This document shows positions 40,845 to 50,179 of a DNA stretch of 64,000 nt, in pieces. A program made the position numbers and the translations under genes. This DNA is from VXNE01 sp965203615 (GTDB taxonomy: Bacteria; Pseudomonadota; Gammaproteobacteria; Pseudomonadales; Azotimanducaceae). The DNA lies in NCBI GenBank assembly GCA_965203615.1, contig OZ241900.1, forward strand, positions 1,922,001 to 1,986,000. Reading direction: 5' to 3'. Every line of letters begins with the position of its first letter. The first letter of the stretch is position 1. The notes beneath the pieces are model-generated. The model was not told the origin of the DNA and searched no databases. It was given only the letters and a program-made list of their open reading frames with translations.

Positions 40845-42341
40845 GTGCCGGGGCACCTCTTGCATCATCCTGATCCCGGCGACCGCAAACAGAGCTCAAG
40901 GAGCGCGCACCGCGCGAACGTGAAAACGCAGCGAAACGCTCCGGCGCATCGGGTCCCTTTCTTCCAGCGTCTGAGAAGCCGATTGGTCCAGGCCACTTCC
41001 CAGGTGCCGGCGAACGTACTCTTGCTTCCCCTCCTGGGCGTCGCCGTCGGCGTGATCGCAAGCCTCGTTGTCGTATCGTTCAAGGCGACCATCGCTTTCG
41101 CGGGGCCTTCTCTCGTGGGCGTTGAGAGCGAGGACTTCGAATCGCTGCCGACCTTCGCAACGGTGCTACTGCCCCTGGCCGGTGCCATGGTCATCGGCGC
41201 GCTGCTGACACGCGTGGCCGCAGAGGACCGCCGCACCGGAATAGCCCATGTCCTGGAACGTCTCGGGCATCACCAGGGGCGACTGCCCGCAAAGAACGCA
41301 CTCATCCAGTTCTTTGCGGGCGCGGGTGCCCTCGCCGCGGGCTTGTCCGGCGGGCGAGAGGGACCGGCGATTCACCTCGGCGCGGCGACATCCAGCGTAC
41401 TCGGGCAGGCGATAGGGCTCGACAACCGCCGCATACGCGTACTCGTCGCCTGCGGCGCGGCAGCCGCGACGGCGGCATCCTTCCACACCCCGCTTGCTGG
41501 AGTCGTCATCGCGATGGAAGTCGTGATGATGCAATGGGCAATCGGCTCCCTTGTTCCGGTCATTCTGGCCGTTGCAGCCGCAACGGCCGTGTCCCGCACC
41601 GTGTTTCTGCACGCGCCCGACCTCGTCATTCCCCACATGGCTTCCCAATCGACGCTGGACCTGGCCTACATGGCATTGGGCGGCTTCATCATAGGAGCGA
41701 TTGCCGCCGGGTTCATCCTCGCCGTGCGCTCTTTCGCCGCACTCGACCGGCATCCATTCCTGCTGCGCGCCACCATCGCCGGGGCCATTACCGCTTGCGC
41801 CGCATACTTCGCGCCGGCGGTTATGGGCGTAGGCTATGACACGGTCAACGTCGCCCTCGCGGGACACCTCGCCTTGTCCGCGCTGCTCCTCATCGCGGTG
41901 GCCAAGGTGATCGCCTCCGCGGCGTGCATTGGCCTCGGCATCCCGGTCGGAGTCATCGCCCCGACGTTGGTCATCGGCGCCGCCTGCGGCGGAATCCTGG
42001 CCCACCTGGCTCTACCCGTTTCGCCGGAATCAGCCGCATCGCCGGCCCTCTACGTCATGCTGGGCATGGCCGCCATGCTTGCTGCGACACTTCGCGCGCC
42101 GCTGGCGGCGCTCGTCATCGTACTGGAACTGACGCTGGCACCAGGCATCATCCTGCCGGCAATGTTGATTGTCGTCATCGCCACGTGGACGACCGGCAGT
42201 GTGTTCCGCCAGCGTTCGGTAGTTCTCACGATGCTCGCCACCCTGGGCCTCGACCGGTCACCATCGGAGGGCGGCGGCGTCCTCACGCGCTCGCCAGTCG
42301 GCGGGCGTCCCCAGGAAAAGGCGCCCCCGGGAGAAGGCTGA
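40845..42341 (+). CDS. clcA: ClC-family chloride channel/antiporter
   Basis: 498 residues from GTG 40845; a GTG at 40920 (MKTQRNAPAHR) would remove a 25-residue polar extension and may be the true start. About ten hydrophobic helices. Selectivity-filter signatures are GGREGPAIHLG with the gating Glu, CGAAAATAASFHTPLAG, and GIPVGVIAPTLVIGA. No C-terminal CBS domains. It moves Cl- across the inner membrane, by H+ exchange if like E. coli ClcA. Its TGA overlaps the hemJ start (TGATG), so the genes are coupled. The C-terminal tail is Gly/Pro-rich. Confidence 0.87.
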   Translation: MPGHLLHHPDPGDRKQSSRSAHRANVKTQRNAPAHRVPFFQRLRSRLVQATSQVPANVLLLPLLGVAVGVIASLVVVSFKATIAFAGPSLVGVESEDFESLPTFATVLLPLAGAMVIGALLTRVAAEDRRTGIAHVLERLGHHQGRLPAKNALIQFFAGAGALAAGLSGGREGPAIHLGAATSSVLGQAIGLDNRRIRVLVACGAAAATAASFHTPLAGVVIAMEVVMMQWAIGSLVPVILAVAAATAVSRTVFLHAPDLVIPHMASQSTLDLAYMALGGFIIGAIAAGFILAVRSFAALDRHPFLLRATIAGAITACAAYFAPAVMGVGYDTVNVALAGHLALSALLLIAVAKVIASAACIGLGIPVGVIAPTLVIGAACGGILAHLALPVSPESAASPALYVMLGMAAMLAATLRAPLAALVIVLELTLAPGIILPAMLIVVIATWTTGSVFRQRSVVLTMLATLGLDRSPSEGGGVLTRSPVGGRPQEKAPPGEG

Positions 42342-42763
42342 TGCTCTGGCTAAAAGCGTTCCATGTCATCTTCGTCGTCACCTGGTTCGCGGCTCTTTTC
42401 TACCTGCCCCGGCTGTTCGTCTATCACGCCACGGCCACCGACACACCCGGGATCGAACGATTCAAACTCATGGAGCGCCGCCTCTACCGTGGAATCATGA
42501 CCCCATCCGCCGCACTCACGGCGGTCCTTGGCGTCTGGCTCCTGGTGCTCCACTGGGAGGTTTACGCCGACGCGGCATGGATGTGGGTCAAGATCGCGGG
42601 CGTGTTGGCGCTTTACGCATACCACGGCTATTGCGGTAGGCTCGTGCGTCAGTTCGCTAACGACGAAAACACCAGGAGCGACACATTCTTCCGCTGGTTC
42701 AATGAAGTGCCGACCGTACTGCTCGTCCTCATCGCCATCCTGGTAATAGTCAAACCATTCTGA
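42341..42763 (+). CDS. hemJ: HemJ-type protoporphyrinogen IX oxidase
   Basis: 140 residues, four hydrophobic helices. N-terminus MLWLKAFHVIFVVTWFAALF with the conserved histidine at position 8, then ERRLYRGIMTPSA and WVKIAGVLALYAYHGY, matching HemJ (also named UPF0093). HemJ oxidises protoporphyrinogen IX in the penultimate step of haem synthesis. The ATG overlaps the clcA stop, and hemL, an early haem-pathway gene, starts 28 bp downstream, which supports the role. Confidence 0.88.
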   Translation: MLWLKAFHVIFVVTWFAALFYLPRLFVYHATATDTPGIERFKLMERRLYRGIMTPSAALTAVLGVWLLVLHWEVYADAAWMWVKIAGVLALYAYHGYCGRLVRQFANDENTRSDTFFRWFNEVPTVLLVLIAILVIVKPF

Positions 42764-42791
42764 GATCCACCGAACGAGAGCTCTTACCCAA

Positions 42792-44078
42792 GTGAAACGA
42801 AGCGAATCCAGGCGACTATTCCGCCGCGCCCAGGAGGTCATTCCCGGCGGCGTCAACTCTCCAGTCCGCGCATTCAGGGGAGTCGGCGGCTCACCCGTGT
42901 TCTTCGCATCGGCGAATGGACCCTACCTCCACGATGTCGACGGCAACCGCTACATCGACTACGTCGCGTCCTGGGGACCGATGATCCAGGGCCACGGCTT
43001 CGAACCCGTCGTACGCGCGATACGGGAGCAGGCGGCGAAATCCCTCGGCTTTGGCGCGCCCACGGAACGCGAAACGGAAATGGCCGAGAAGATCGTCGAT
43101 ACCGTGCCCGGCATCGACAGGGTTCGGCTGGTCAACTCCGGGACCGAAGCGACGATGTCGGCCATTCGACTCGCGCGGGGCTTCACGTCGCGGGATGTCG
43201 TCATCAAGTTCGACGGGTGCTACCACGGCCACTCGGACGCACTGCTGGCGAAGGCGGGAAGCGGAGTTCTGACCCTTGGGCTGCCAAACTCTCCCGGCGT
43301 GCCCGAGTCCGTCGCGCGCCACACGCTGACCTTGCCGTTCAACGACGCGGAATCCGTGCGCGCCGCATTTGCGCAACATGGCGACCAGGTCGCCGCCGTA
43401 ATCATGGAACCCGTCGCGGGAAACATGGGCTGTATTCCGCCCGTGCCCGGATTCCTCGAAGCCGTGCGACAGATCACGGCCGACGCCGGCGCGCTGCTCA
43501 TCTTCGACGAGGTGATGACGGGATTTCGCATCGCTCGGGGTGGCGCCCAGGCGCTATACGGCGTCTCGGCGGACCTGATTACCCTCGGAAAGGTGATCGG
43601 CGGGGGTTTGCCGGTCGGCGCGTTCGGCGGACGCGCGGAGGTGATGGACCACATCGCACCCGTCGGTCCGGTGTACCAGGCCGGCACACTGTCAGGGAAC
43701 CCCCTCGCGACAACGGCGGGCCTCACGTTGCTCAATACGCTAGACGACGCCTTCTATACCCGGCTGCAATCGCAAACGGAGGCACTCACGAAGGGGTTCG
43801 AGGAAATTGCCGCCCGGAACAATGTGGCGGTTCGCATCAATAGCGTCTGCGGCATGTTCAGCCTGTTCTTCACATCCGAGCCTCGCGTCGCGTCCTTCGA
43901 GGACGTCTCGCGCTGCGACGTCCCGCGTTACAACCGGTTCTTTCACGCGATGCTCGACGCGGGCGTCTATTTCGCTCCGTCCGCATTCGAATCCGCCTTC
44001 GTTTCCGGGGCGCACACCGAGACGGAAATAGCCGCCACGTTGGCGGCGGCCGAACAAGCTCTCGCACGCCTGGACTGA
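42792..44078 (+). CDS. hemL: Glutamate-1-semialdehyde 2,1-aminomutase
   Basis: 428 residues from a GTG. N-terminus RSESRRLFRRAQEVIPGGVNSPVR is diagnostic. PLP lysine in LITLGKVIGGGLPVGAFGG (about 266). It converts glutamate-1-semialdehyde to 5-aminolevulinate in C5-pathway haem synthesis. Stop and start codons overlap with the next gene (TGATG). Confidence 0.97.
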   Translation: MKRSESRRLFRRAQEVIPGGVNSPVRAFRGVGGSPVFFASANGPYLHDVDGNRYIDYVASWGPMIQGHGFEPVVRAIREQAAKSLGFGAPTERETEMAEKIVDTVPGIDRVRLVNSGTEATMSAIRLARGFTSRDVVIKFDGCYHGHSDALLAKAGSGVLTLGLPNSPGVPESVARHTLTLPFNDAESVRAAFAQHGDQVAAVIMEPVAGNMGCIPPVPGFLEAVRQITADAGALLIFDEVMTGFRIARGGAQALYGVSADLITLGKVIGGGLPVGAFGGRAEVMDHIAPVGPVYQAGTLSGNPLATTAGLTLLNTLDDAFYTRLQSQTEALTKGFEEIAARNNVAVRINSVCGMFSLFFTSEPRVASFEDVSRCDVPRYNRFFHAMLDAGVYFAPSAFESAFVSGAHTETEIAATLAAAEQALARLD

Positions 44079-45085
44079 TGCCGCAAACGCCGCGCACCTA
44101 CGACGTCTACGGCGTCGGCAACGCGCTGGTCGACCTGGAATACCCCGTCGACGACGCGTACCTGCGCGACCACGTGATCGCCAAGGGCCACATGACGCTG
44201 GTGGACGAAACCCGCATGGAAACGCTACTGGAGTCCCTCGATGGGCGCGAATCGACCCGCATGTGTGGTGGTTCCGCGGCCAACACCACCTATGCCGTCT
44301 GCGGGTTCGGCGGCACGGGCTACTATTCGTGCCGGGTCGCCGGCGACGAAGCCGGCGCGTACTTCCTCTCCGAAATAGGCGCGGCAGGGGTCGATACCAA
44401 CCAACACGACCCGGGTGCCGCGGGGAAGACCGGCCGTTGCCTCGTCCTTGTCACCGCGGATGCGGAACGCTCGATGAACACCTGCCTCGGCGTTTCCGAC
44501 GCGCTCGACCCAAGCGACATCAACCCGGGGGCACTCGCCCAAGCGCGCTACCTCTATATCGAAGGCTACCTGTCATCTTCGACGACGGGTCGCGCGGCCG
44601 CAGTGCGCGCGCGGGAGACGGCGGAGGATGAAGGCGTTCGCACCAGCATGACCCTGTCCGACCCCGCCATGGTCGAGTTCTTTCGCGATGGCTTGACCGC
44701 CATGCTCGGCAATGGCGTGCACCAGCTCTTCTGCAACGAAGAGGAAGCGCTGGCCTGGACCCGCACGGATCGAATCGACATCGCCGTGAACGAACTGCGC
44801 GACATAGCCCCCTGCGTGAACATTACGCTCGGCAGTGACGGATGCCTCGTCGCCACAAACGCCGGTCGCCGACGAGTGCCGGGATTCCAGGTTGCCGCGA
44901 ACGATACGACCGGGGCGGGCGACATCTACGCAGGCGCGTGCCTGTACGTCCTTAACCATGGCGGAACCGCCGAGGCGGCAGCCAGATTTGCCAACTACGC
45001 CGCAGCGCAACTGGTAACCCGCTACGGAGCGCGCCTCGCGAATGCCGCCGCCTACAGGACGCTACGCAACGAATTCCACGGGTAG
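44078..45085 (+). CDS. PfkB-family carbohydrate kinase (adenosine kinase-like)
   Basis: 335 residues. N-terminal DVYGVGNALVDLEYPVDD, the glycine-rich MCGGSAANTTYAV, and the C-terminal catalytic motif NDTTGAGDIYAGACLY with the base aspartate. Closest in pattern to bacterial proteins annotated as adenosine kinases, but ribokinase-like substrates are possible. The ATG overlaps the hemL stop, so it is in the clcA-hemJ-hemL transcription unit. Convergent with sfsA (20 bp gap). Confidence 0.82.
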   Translation: MPQTPRTYDVYGVGNALVDLEYPVDDAYLRDHVIAKGHMTLVDETRMETLLESLDGRESTRMCGGSAANTTYAVCGFGGTGYYSCRVAGDEAGAYFLSEIGAAGVDTNQHDPGAAGKTGRCLVLVTADAERSMNTCLGVSDALDPSDINPGALAQARYLYIEGYLSSSTTGRAAAVRARETAEDEGVRTSMTLSDPAMVEFFRDGLTAMLGNGVHQLFCNEEEALAWTRTDRIDIAVNELRDIAPCVNITLGSDGCLVATNAGRRRVPGFQVAANDTTGAGDIYAGACLYVLNHGGTAEAAARFANYAAAQLVTRYGARLANAAAYRTLRNEFHG

Positions 45086-45105
45086 TGTCGTGTTCCGCGG
45101 CCGAC

Positions 45106-45828
45106 TCAAAACACCACGGCCAGGGGCCCATCAAGGGTGATCTCGCTTGGAGACACCGTACAGCCGTAGGCGATGACTTCCACGCCGGCGTCAGCCGCAC
45201 GACGCAGCGCGGTGCCGTATTGCGGGTCGATGTCGTCCGCCGGGGCCACGCGACGGATACCCGTGTGCGGAACGCAATACAGCAGGACGCTTCGATAGCC
45301 GATGGTGACGCAGTGCGCCAGCGCGTCCACGTGCCGTCTCGCCCGCTCGCTCACGGCATCCGGAAAGGCGCCCAGGCAGCCCCGCGCAAGGGTGACGCTC
45401 TTGACTTCCACGTAGGTCGCCGGCTTTTCGTCGGTGTCGGCCCGATAGAGACCAAAATCGAACCGCCCATGCGACGAGCGCTCCCGGATCGGGACCCGGA
45501 CTTCACGGCGGAAGTGTTTGGCGCGCAGCTCCGGGATCCGTCCAGCAGTGAGCGCCTCGGCGACGATCGCATTCGCCCGCGCGGTATTGACGCCGATCCG
45601 GTTCCCCGTCTCCGTCTCGACAATTTCCAGGGTGTGGGCGTACTTGCGCCGGGCGCGGGACGAGGTGGAGAACCAGACGGGACTGCCTGGAGTATCGCAA
45701 CCCAGCATGGCGCCGGTGTTCGCGCAGTGCATCGTGACGACTCCCCGCCCTGCGACCTCCACGTCGGCCAGGAAGCGCTTGTAGCGGCGTATCAACACGC
45801 CAGGTAACAATGGGGGATCGAATCTCAC
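45106..45828 (-). CDS. sfsA: SfsA family DNA/RNA nuclease-like protein
   Basis: 240 residues. N-terminus MRFDPPLLPGVLIRRYKRFLADV, HCANTGAMLGCDTPGSPVW, and VEVKSVTLARG, the family core with an ExK nuclease-like motif. E. coli SfsA was found as a sugar-fermentation stimulator; nucleic-acid binding has been reported, but the physiological role is unclear. Divergent from dksA, which lies 107 bp away; the same sfsA-dksA neighbourhood occurs in many gammaproteobacteria. Confidence 0.93.
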   Translation of the reverse strand: MRFDPPLLPGVLIRRYKRFLADVEVAGRGVVTMHCANTGAMLGCDTPGSPVWFSTSSRARRKYAHTLEIVETETGNRIGVNTARANAIVAEALTAGRIPELRAKHFRREVRVPIRERSSHGRFDFGLYRADTDEKPATYVEVKSVTLARGCLGAFPDAVSERARRHVDALAHCVTIGYRSVLLYCVPHTGIRRVAPADDIDPQYGTALRRAADAGVEVIAYGCTVSPSEITLDGPLAVVF

Positions 45829-45863
45829 GCGGGACGTGGTTCAACGAAAATCCTCCGACAGTA

Positions 45864-45891
45864 TTGTCCAACCGGTGTCTGATTTGATAGT
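45864..45891 (+). promoter_or_regulatory. Possible dksA promoter
   Basis: TTGTCC and GATAGT separated by 16 bp lie 45 bp before the dksA ATG. The -35 is good and the -10 matches four of six positions. This is weak and based on inspection only. Confidence 0.3.
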
Positions 45892-45935
45892 TTTCGCGCC
45901 TTCGCGAATCCGCAGGTTCGAGACCGGGAAGGACC

Positions 45936-46427
45936 ATGCCCGCAAACAGCACGAAAACCTCGACAGGAACCAGGCCAACTGGCCTTGAAGCCGCCACATT
46001 CGCTTTGGCGGATTCGCCGTTCAGGAATTTCATACCCTACGACCCCGCCGAAGACGAACCGTATATGGGTCCATCGCAACTGGACCACTTCCGAAAAATG
46101 CTGCTCGACTGGCGCCGGCAACTCATGGAGGAGGTCGATCGAACGGTCAACCACATGCAGGACGAAGCCGCCAACTTCCCCGATCCCGCGGACCGGGCGA
46201 CCCAGGAGGAAGAGTTCAGCATCGAACTCAAGACCCGCGATCGCGAACGCAAACTCATCAAGAAGATCGCCGAGACGCTGGAACGCATCGACACCGAAGA
46301 CTACGGGTATTGCGATACCTGCGGTGTGGAGATCGGCCTGCGGCGGCTCGAAGCTCGGCCAACCGCCTCGCAGTGCGTGGACTGCAAGGCCCTGTCGGAA
46401 CTGCGCGAACGTCAACTTCACGCCTGA
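45936..46427 (+). CDS. dksA: RNA polymerase-binding transcription factor DksA
   Basis: 163 residues. Coiled-coil hairpin with the DPADRATQEEEFSIELKTRDRE tip region cut short here as DPADRATQEEE (acidic tip DxxDxA), and a four-cysteine zinc finger (CDTCG ... CVDCK). With ppGpp it represses rRNA promoters like the one at 35.2 kb. A GGGAAGGA sequence precedes the ATG. A 15-residue polar N-terminal extension is slightly longer than in E. coli (151 aa). Confidence 0.96.
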   Translation: MPANSTKTSTGTRPTGLEAATFALADSPFRNFIPYDPAEDEPYMGPSQLDHFRKMLLDWRRQLMEEVDRTVNHMQDEAANFPDPADRATQEEEFSIELKTRDRERKLIKKIAETLERIDTEDYGYCDTCGVEIGLRRLEARPTASQCVDCKALSELRERQLHA

Positions 46428-46457
46428 TCCCAAGGCGTTGTCGATCCCTGCTTCCGG

Positions 46458-47360
46458 GTGAGCACCACCAACCCGGATGTCGTACCAGGGCCGCGATATG
46501 TCGGGCGCTTTGCCCCGACCCCTTCCGGCCCGCTCCACTTCGGCTCACTGCTCACGGCCGTCGCGAGCTACCTGGAAGCACGCCGCGCCGAAGGCGAATG
46601 GAAACTGCGCATCGACGACCTCGATGCTCCGCGCATCCTGCCCGGCGCCGTCGACGAGATTCTCCGGACGCTCGAGCGCCACGGCCTGTGCTGGGACGGC
46701 GGCATCTACTACCAGAGCACGGCCACCGACCGCCACGAAGCGGCAATCGGGACGCTAATCGACCAATCCCTGTGTTTCGATTGCACCTGTAGCAGGAGAG
46801 ATCTGCGGGACCACGTCGTCTACCCCGGAACGTGCCGGCATCGACCCGCGCGGCGGTGCGCGAACGCGGCCGTGCGGATTCGGGTCCCGCCAGTCGAGTT
46901 CGGATTTGAGGACGGTCTGGGCGGTCGATTCGCCCATGACCTGTCCGAAGACGTCGGCGACTTCGTCATCGTCCGCCGCGACGGCATTGTCGGCTACCAA
47001 CTCGCCGTCGTGGTCGACGACGACGCCATGGGTGTCACCGATGTCGTCCGTGGCGCGGACCTGTTCGACAACACACCCCGTCAACTGTTCCTGATCGAAC
47101 GTCTCGGGTTTACGGCACCGCGCTACATTCACGTCCCCGTGATCACCGAACGCAGCGGCGTCAAGTTGTCGAAGCACACGTTCGCCACGGCGATAGACAA
47201 TCGCTTCCCCGCGCAGAACCTGCGTTCCGTTCTGGAACTCCTGGGCCAGGACCCTCCCATGATCGCGACCGTGGATGCTCTCCTGGACTGGGCGGTCTCG
47301 CACTGGCGGCTTTCCGCGGTACCGCGTGGCGCGGCATTGGAGACCTGGCTGAGCATCTGA
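46458..47360 (+). CDS. gluQ: Glutamyl-Q tRNA(Asp) synthetase
   Basis: 300 residues from a GTG. Class I catalytic core of glutamyl-tRNA synthetase without anticodon-binding domain: RFAPTPSGPLHFGSLLTA, RIDDLDAPR, a zinc site CFDCTCSRRDL with a later GTCRH, and KLSKHTFA as KMSKS motif. It attaches glutamate to queuosine in tRNA-Asp. Downstream of dksA (30-bp gap), the standard order. Confidence 0.94.
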   Translation: MSTTNPDVVPGPRYVGRFAPTPSGPLHFGSLLTAVASYLEARRAEGEWKLRIDDLDAPRILPGAVDEILRTLERHGLCWDGGIYYQSTATDRHEAAIGTLIDQSLCFDCTCSRRDLRDHVVYPGTCRHRPARRCANAAVRIRVPPVEFGFEDGLGGRFAHDLSEDVGDFVIVRRDGIVGYQLAVVVDDDAMGVTDVVRGADLFDNTPRQLFLIERLGFTAPRYIHVPVITERSGVKLSKHTFATAIDNRFPAQNLRSVLELLGQDPPMIATVDALLDWAVSHWRLSAVPRGAALETWLSI

Positions 47361-47374
47361 CAAACGGACATCGT

Positions 47375-48760
47375 TTGGTAGCATCTCACTCCATGCCGCA
47401 CATACTTGTCGTCGAGCCGAACCCTGGATACCGCGAACAGTTGTGCGACCTGCTGGAACGCAACGGCTATACCGTCGATCACACCGAGCAATTTCCGCAA
47501 GCCATCACCAGGACAGTCGCAGCGGTCGTCGCCAACGCGCACCTGTCGGGAAGGCCCGTCACCGAATTGCCGACCGACCGGAGTGTCCCACTCATTCTGA
47601 TCGCCGACGAGGCGAGCATATCCGCCGCGGTCGATGCCATTCGAGAAGGTGCGGCCGACTACCTGCCGCGCTCATTCGATCCGGGAGAACTGCTGCGGGC
47701 GCTTGAACGCACTGTGTCTCTGGATGCCGAGGAGGCCCCGCAAACGCCCCGATACGACACCTGGCTCCTGCGCGGCGCCTGTCCGGCAATGCGGGAACTG
47801 TTCCAGAACATAGAAACGGTCGCACCGACCGAGACAACGGTGTTGATCGAGGGAGAACCCGGGACCGGCAAGGAGCTTGTGGCCCGGGCCCTGCACGCGT
47901 CCGGACAGCGACGGCACGCGCCCTTGATGACCCTGAACTGCGCGGGCACTCCCCAGTCGCTCATCGAGTCGGAACTGTTCGGCCACGGCCCGGCCAATGC
48001 GCCCGCCGCCGGACTTCTCCAGGCCTCGGATGGAGGCACCCTGTTTCTGAAGGAAGTCGGCGAGTTGCCGCTCTCGACGCAAGACCGTCTTATTCACTTC
48101 TTCCGCCAATCCCGAACGCGAGATGCACACCCGCCCGGCGTAGAGGGAAGCACGCCAGCGCGCTTGCCCGATGTTCGCGTGATGGCATCGACACACCGCA
48201 GCATCGACCGTCTGACGGAGAACGGACAGTTCCGTGAAGAGCTGTTCCATCAACTGAATGCGGTGACACTGAAGGTCCCGCCGTTGCGAAGACGCGGCGA
48301 GGACATCGTCGAACTCGCCGGGGCCTTGCTCGACCGGCATGCCGTGTCGATGAACAAGTCCGGATTGGGATTCTCCGATGACGCGCTCGCCGCCATCGCG
48401 GAGTACCACTGGCCCGGAAACCTCCGTGAACTCGAAAACGCCGTCGAACGCGCTGTCATCCTGTCGGGGGACGCCGTGATTGGAGCGGAGCTTCTTGCCA
48501 TCGACGCCGGGCGACTGCAGGAGGCCAGCCGTTCGGACGGCGACACGGCGCCAGGCGCGAACGACGAGGACCCGGAGGACCACGTGTCGCTGGAAGACTA
48601 CTTCGTCCGTTTCGTTACCGACAACCAGGACCGGTTCACCGAAACCGAACTGGCCGCCAAGCTCGGGATCAGTCGAAAGAACCTCTGGGAGCGGCGCAAG
48701 CGCTACAGCATTCCGCGCCGTCGAACGCGTACTCGCCGACCGCGAAGGGACTTCGGCTAA
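47375..48760 (+). CDS. Degenerate CbrB-like sigma-54-type response regulator
   Basis: 461 residues: receiver-like domain (7-115), AAA+ domain (130-365) and Fis-type helix-turn-helix (about 415-445, ETELAAKLGISRKNLWERR). The C-terminus and its place between gluQ and pcnB match CbrB of Pseudomonas. Key residues are lost. In the receiver, the phosphoacceptor Asp is Asn54, the acidic pocket reads EP, the Thr is Ala78 and the Lys is Arg99. In the AAA+ domain Walker A is intact (GEPGTGKE), but the sigma-54-contacting GAFTGA loop is replaced by GPANAPAAG and Walker B reads LFLKEVG with Asp changed to Lys226. No cbrA sensor kinase gene is present. It is unlikely to activate sigma-54 promoters; DNA binding may persist. 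Confidence 0.85.
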   Translation: MVASHSMPHILVVEPNPGYREQLCDLLERNGYTVDHTEQFPQAITRTVAAVVANAHLSGRPVTELPTDRSVPLILIADEASISAAVDAIREGAADYLPRSFDPGELLRALERTVSLDAEEAPQTPRYDTWLLRGACPAMRELFQNIETVAPTETTVLIEGEPGTGKELVARALHASGQRRHAPLMTLNCAGTPQSLIESELFGHGPANAPAAGLLQASDGGTLFLKEVGELPLSTQDRLIHFFRQSRTRDAHPPGVEGSTPARLPDVRVMASTHRSIDRLTENGQFREELFHQLNAVTLKVPPLRRRGEDIVELAGALLDRHAVSMNKSGLGFSDDALAAIAEYHWPGNLRELENAVERAVILSGDAVIGAELLAIDAGRLQEASRSDGDTAPGANDEDPEDHVSLEDYFVRFVTDNQDRFTETELAAKLGISRKNLWERRKRYSIPRRRTRTRRPRRDFG

Positions 48761-48854
48761 CGCCATCTGCTAGCGTGTTGACTGCACCTCGGGCTTTCCC
48801 TTTTTCGACCGGCAACCTAACATCTCCACGACAGACCCGAGCAGCGACAATTTC

Positions 48855-50135
48855 TTGAGCGAAGCGCCACCTCCACAGACCGTCAATCCGGAACTTGACC
48901 AGAGCGTCCTGTCGGAGAACGCGGTGACTGTCGTCAAGTCGCTACGCGAAGCGGGTTACGACGCATACCTGGTCGGCGGCTGCGTGCGGGATCTGCTGCT
49001 CGGTGGAACGCCAAAGGACTTCGATGTCGCAACGGATGCCACGCCTGAGGAGGTCAAGGCGGCCTTTCCGCGCGCGCGGCTCGTCGGACGCCGATTTCGC
49101 ATAGCCCATGTCCAGTTCCGCAGAGAGTTCATAGAAGTTTCCACCTTCCGGCGCGGCAATTCCGACGACGAGGACGATGCCGAAGCCGGCTCCGACATGA
49201 ATGATCGGTCGGTGGATGGCGTCATCCTGCGGGATAATCTCTACGGCACACGGGATGAGGACGCGCTTCGGCGCGATTTCACGGTCAATGCCCTCTACTA
49301 CGATCCGATCGATGACGTGCTGCTGGATTTCAGCGAGGGCTTGCGCGATATCAGGGATCGAACGCTTCGAACCATCGGCGATCCCATGACGCGCTTTCGT
49401 GAGGACCCCGTTCGCATCCTGCGGGCGATAAGGTTCGCGGCCAAGCTTGATTTTCAACTCCACGCGGACACCGAGCGCGCCATTGCGCCGCTCGCCGAAC
49501 TATTGACCGCGATCTCGCCGTCGCGCCTGTTCGACGAGTTCAACAAGCTGTTCATGCGCGGGCATGCCGTTGCCGCGTGGGCGCTGATGCACCGATTCGG
49601 TCTCCCCGAAATCCTCTTCCCATTGTTCGAGAACGAAGACTCCATCGTCCGCGTGGCGCTGCAGAGCACCGACGATCGCATCCGGGACGACAAGCCGGTG
49701 ACCAGCGGTTTCCTGTTTGCCGCCATGTGCTGGCCCGAGTTTCAACGACGCAGCGCGCTCTCCGCCACCGCCAGGAACGCGGCGGACGAACGCTTGAAGG
49801 CGGCCCATGCGGTCATCGGCGAACAGGCGCTGACCGTCGCCATTCCCCGGCGCCTGACTTTTTTCATCCGCGACGTGTGGCGGCTGCAAACGCGCCTGGA
49901 GCAAAAGTCGGTGCGGGGCATTCTCGATCACGCGCGCTTTCGGGCAGCCTACGATTTCCTTGCGATTCGCGCGGAAGTGGGCGAAGCGGACCCGGACCTC
50001 GTGCAGTGGTGGACAGACGCTCAGGCGGAGCGAGCCAAGGACGGGAACCCTCCAACAACGCAACCGCGAAGGCGGCGACGACGCCGGCACCGTGGCCGCA
50101 GAGCCGCAGATGGCCGCCAGGTTCGTCCACAATAG
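48855..50135 (+). CDS. pcnB: Poly(A) polymerase I
   Basis: 426 residues from a TTG. Nucleotidyltransferase motif LVGGCVRDLLLGGTPKDFDVA with the two metal aspartates, FRIAHVQFRREFIEVSTFR, and RRDFTVNALYYDP. The C-terminal tail is arginine-rich (RRRRRRHRGRRA), as usual for PcnB. It adds 3' poly(A) tails that promote RNA decay. The 94-bp gap after the CbrB-like gene, where Pseudomonas encodes the CrcZ RNA, is too short for it and shows no such RNA. Confidence 0.94.
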   Translation: MSEAPPPQTVNPELDQSVLSENAVTVVKSLREAGYDAYLVGGCVRDLLLGGTPKDFDVATDATPEEVKAAFPRARLVGRRFRIAHVQFRREFIEVSTFRRGNSDDEDDAEAGSDMNDRSVDGVILRDNLYGTRDEDALRRDFTVNALYYDPIDDVLLDFSEGLRDIRDRTLRTIGDPMTRFREDPVRILRAIRFAAKLDFQLHADTERAIAPLAELLTAISPSRLFDEFNKLFMRGHAVAAWALMHRFGLPEILFPLFENEDSIVRVALQSTDDRIRDDKPVTSGFLFAAMCWPEFQRRSALSATARNAADERLKAAHAVIGEQALTVAIPRRLTFFIRDVWRLQTRLEQKSVRGILDHARFRAAYDFLAIRAEVGEADPDLVQWWTDAQAERAKDGNPPTTQPRRRRRRRHRGRRAADGRQVRPQ

Positions 50136-50179
50136 GGCCTCGTCTGGCGTTCAGAATCCGTCGGCGACGAGACTGACAT

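Noticed and set aside
48761..48854. CrcZ-type small RNA after the CbrB-like gene
   Set aside because: The gap is only 94 bp and shows no repeated CA-rich Hfq motifs.
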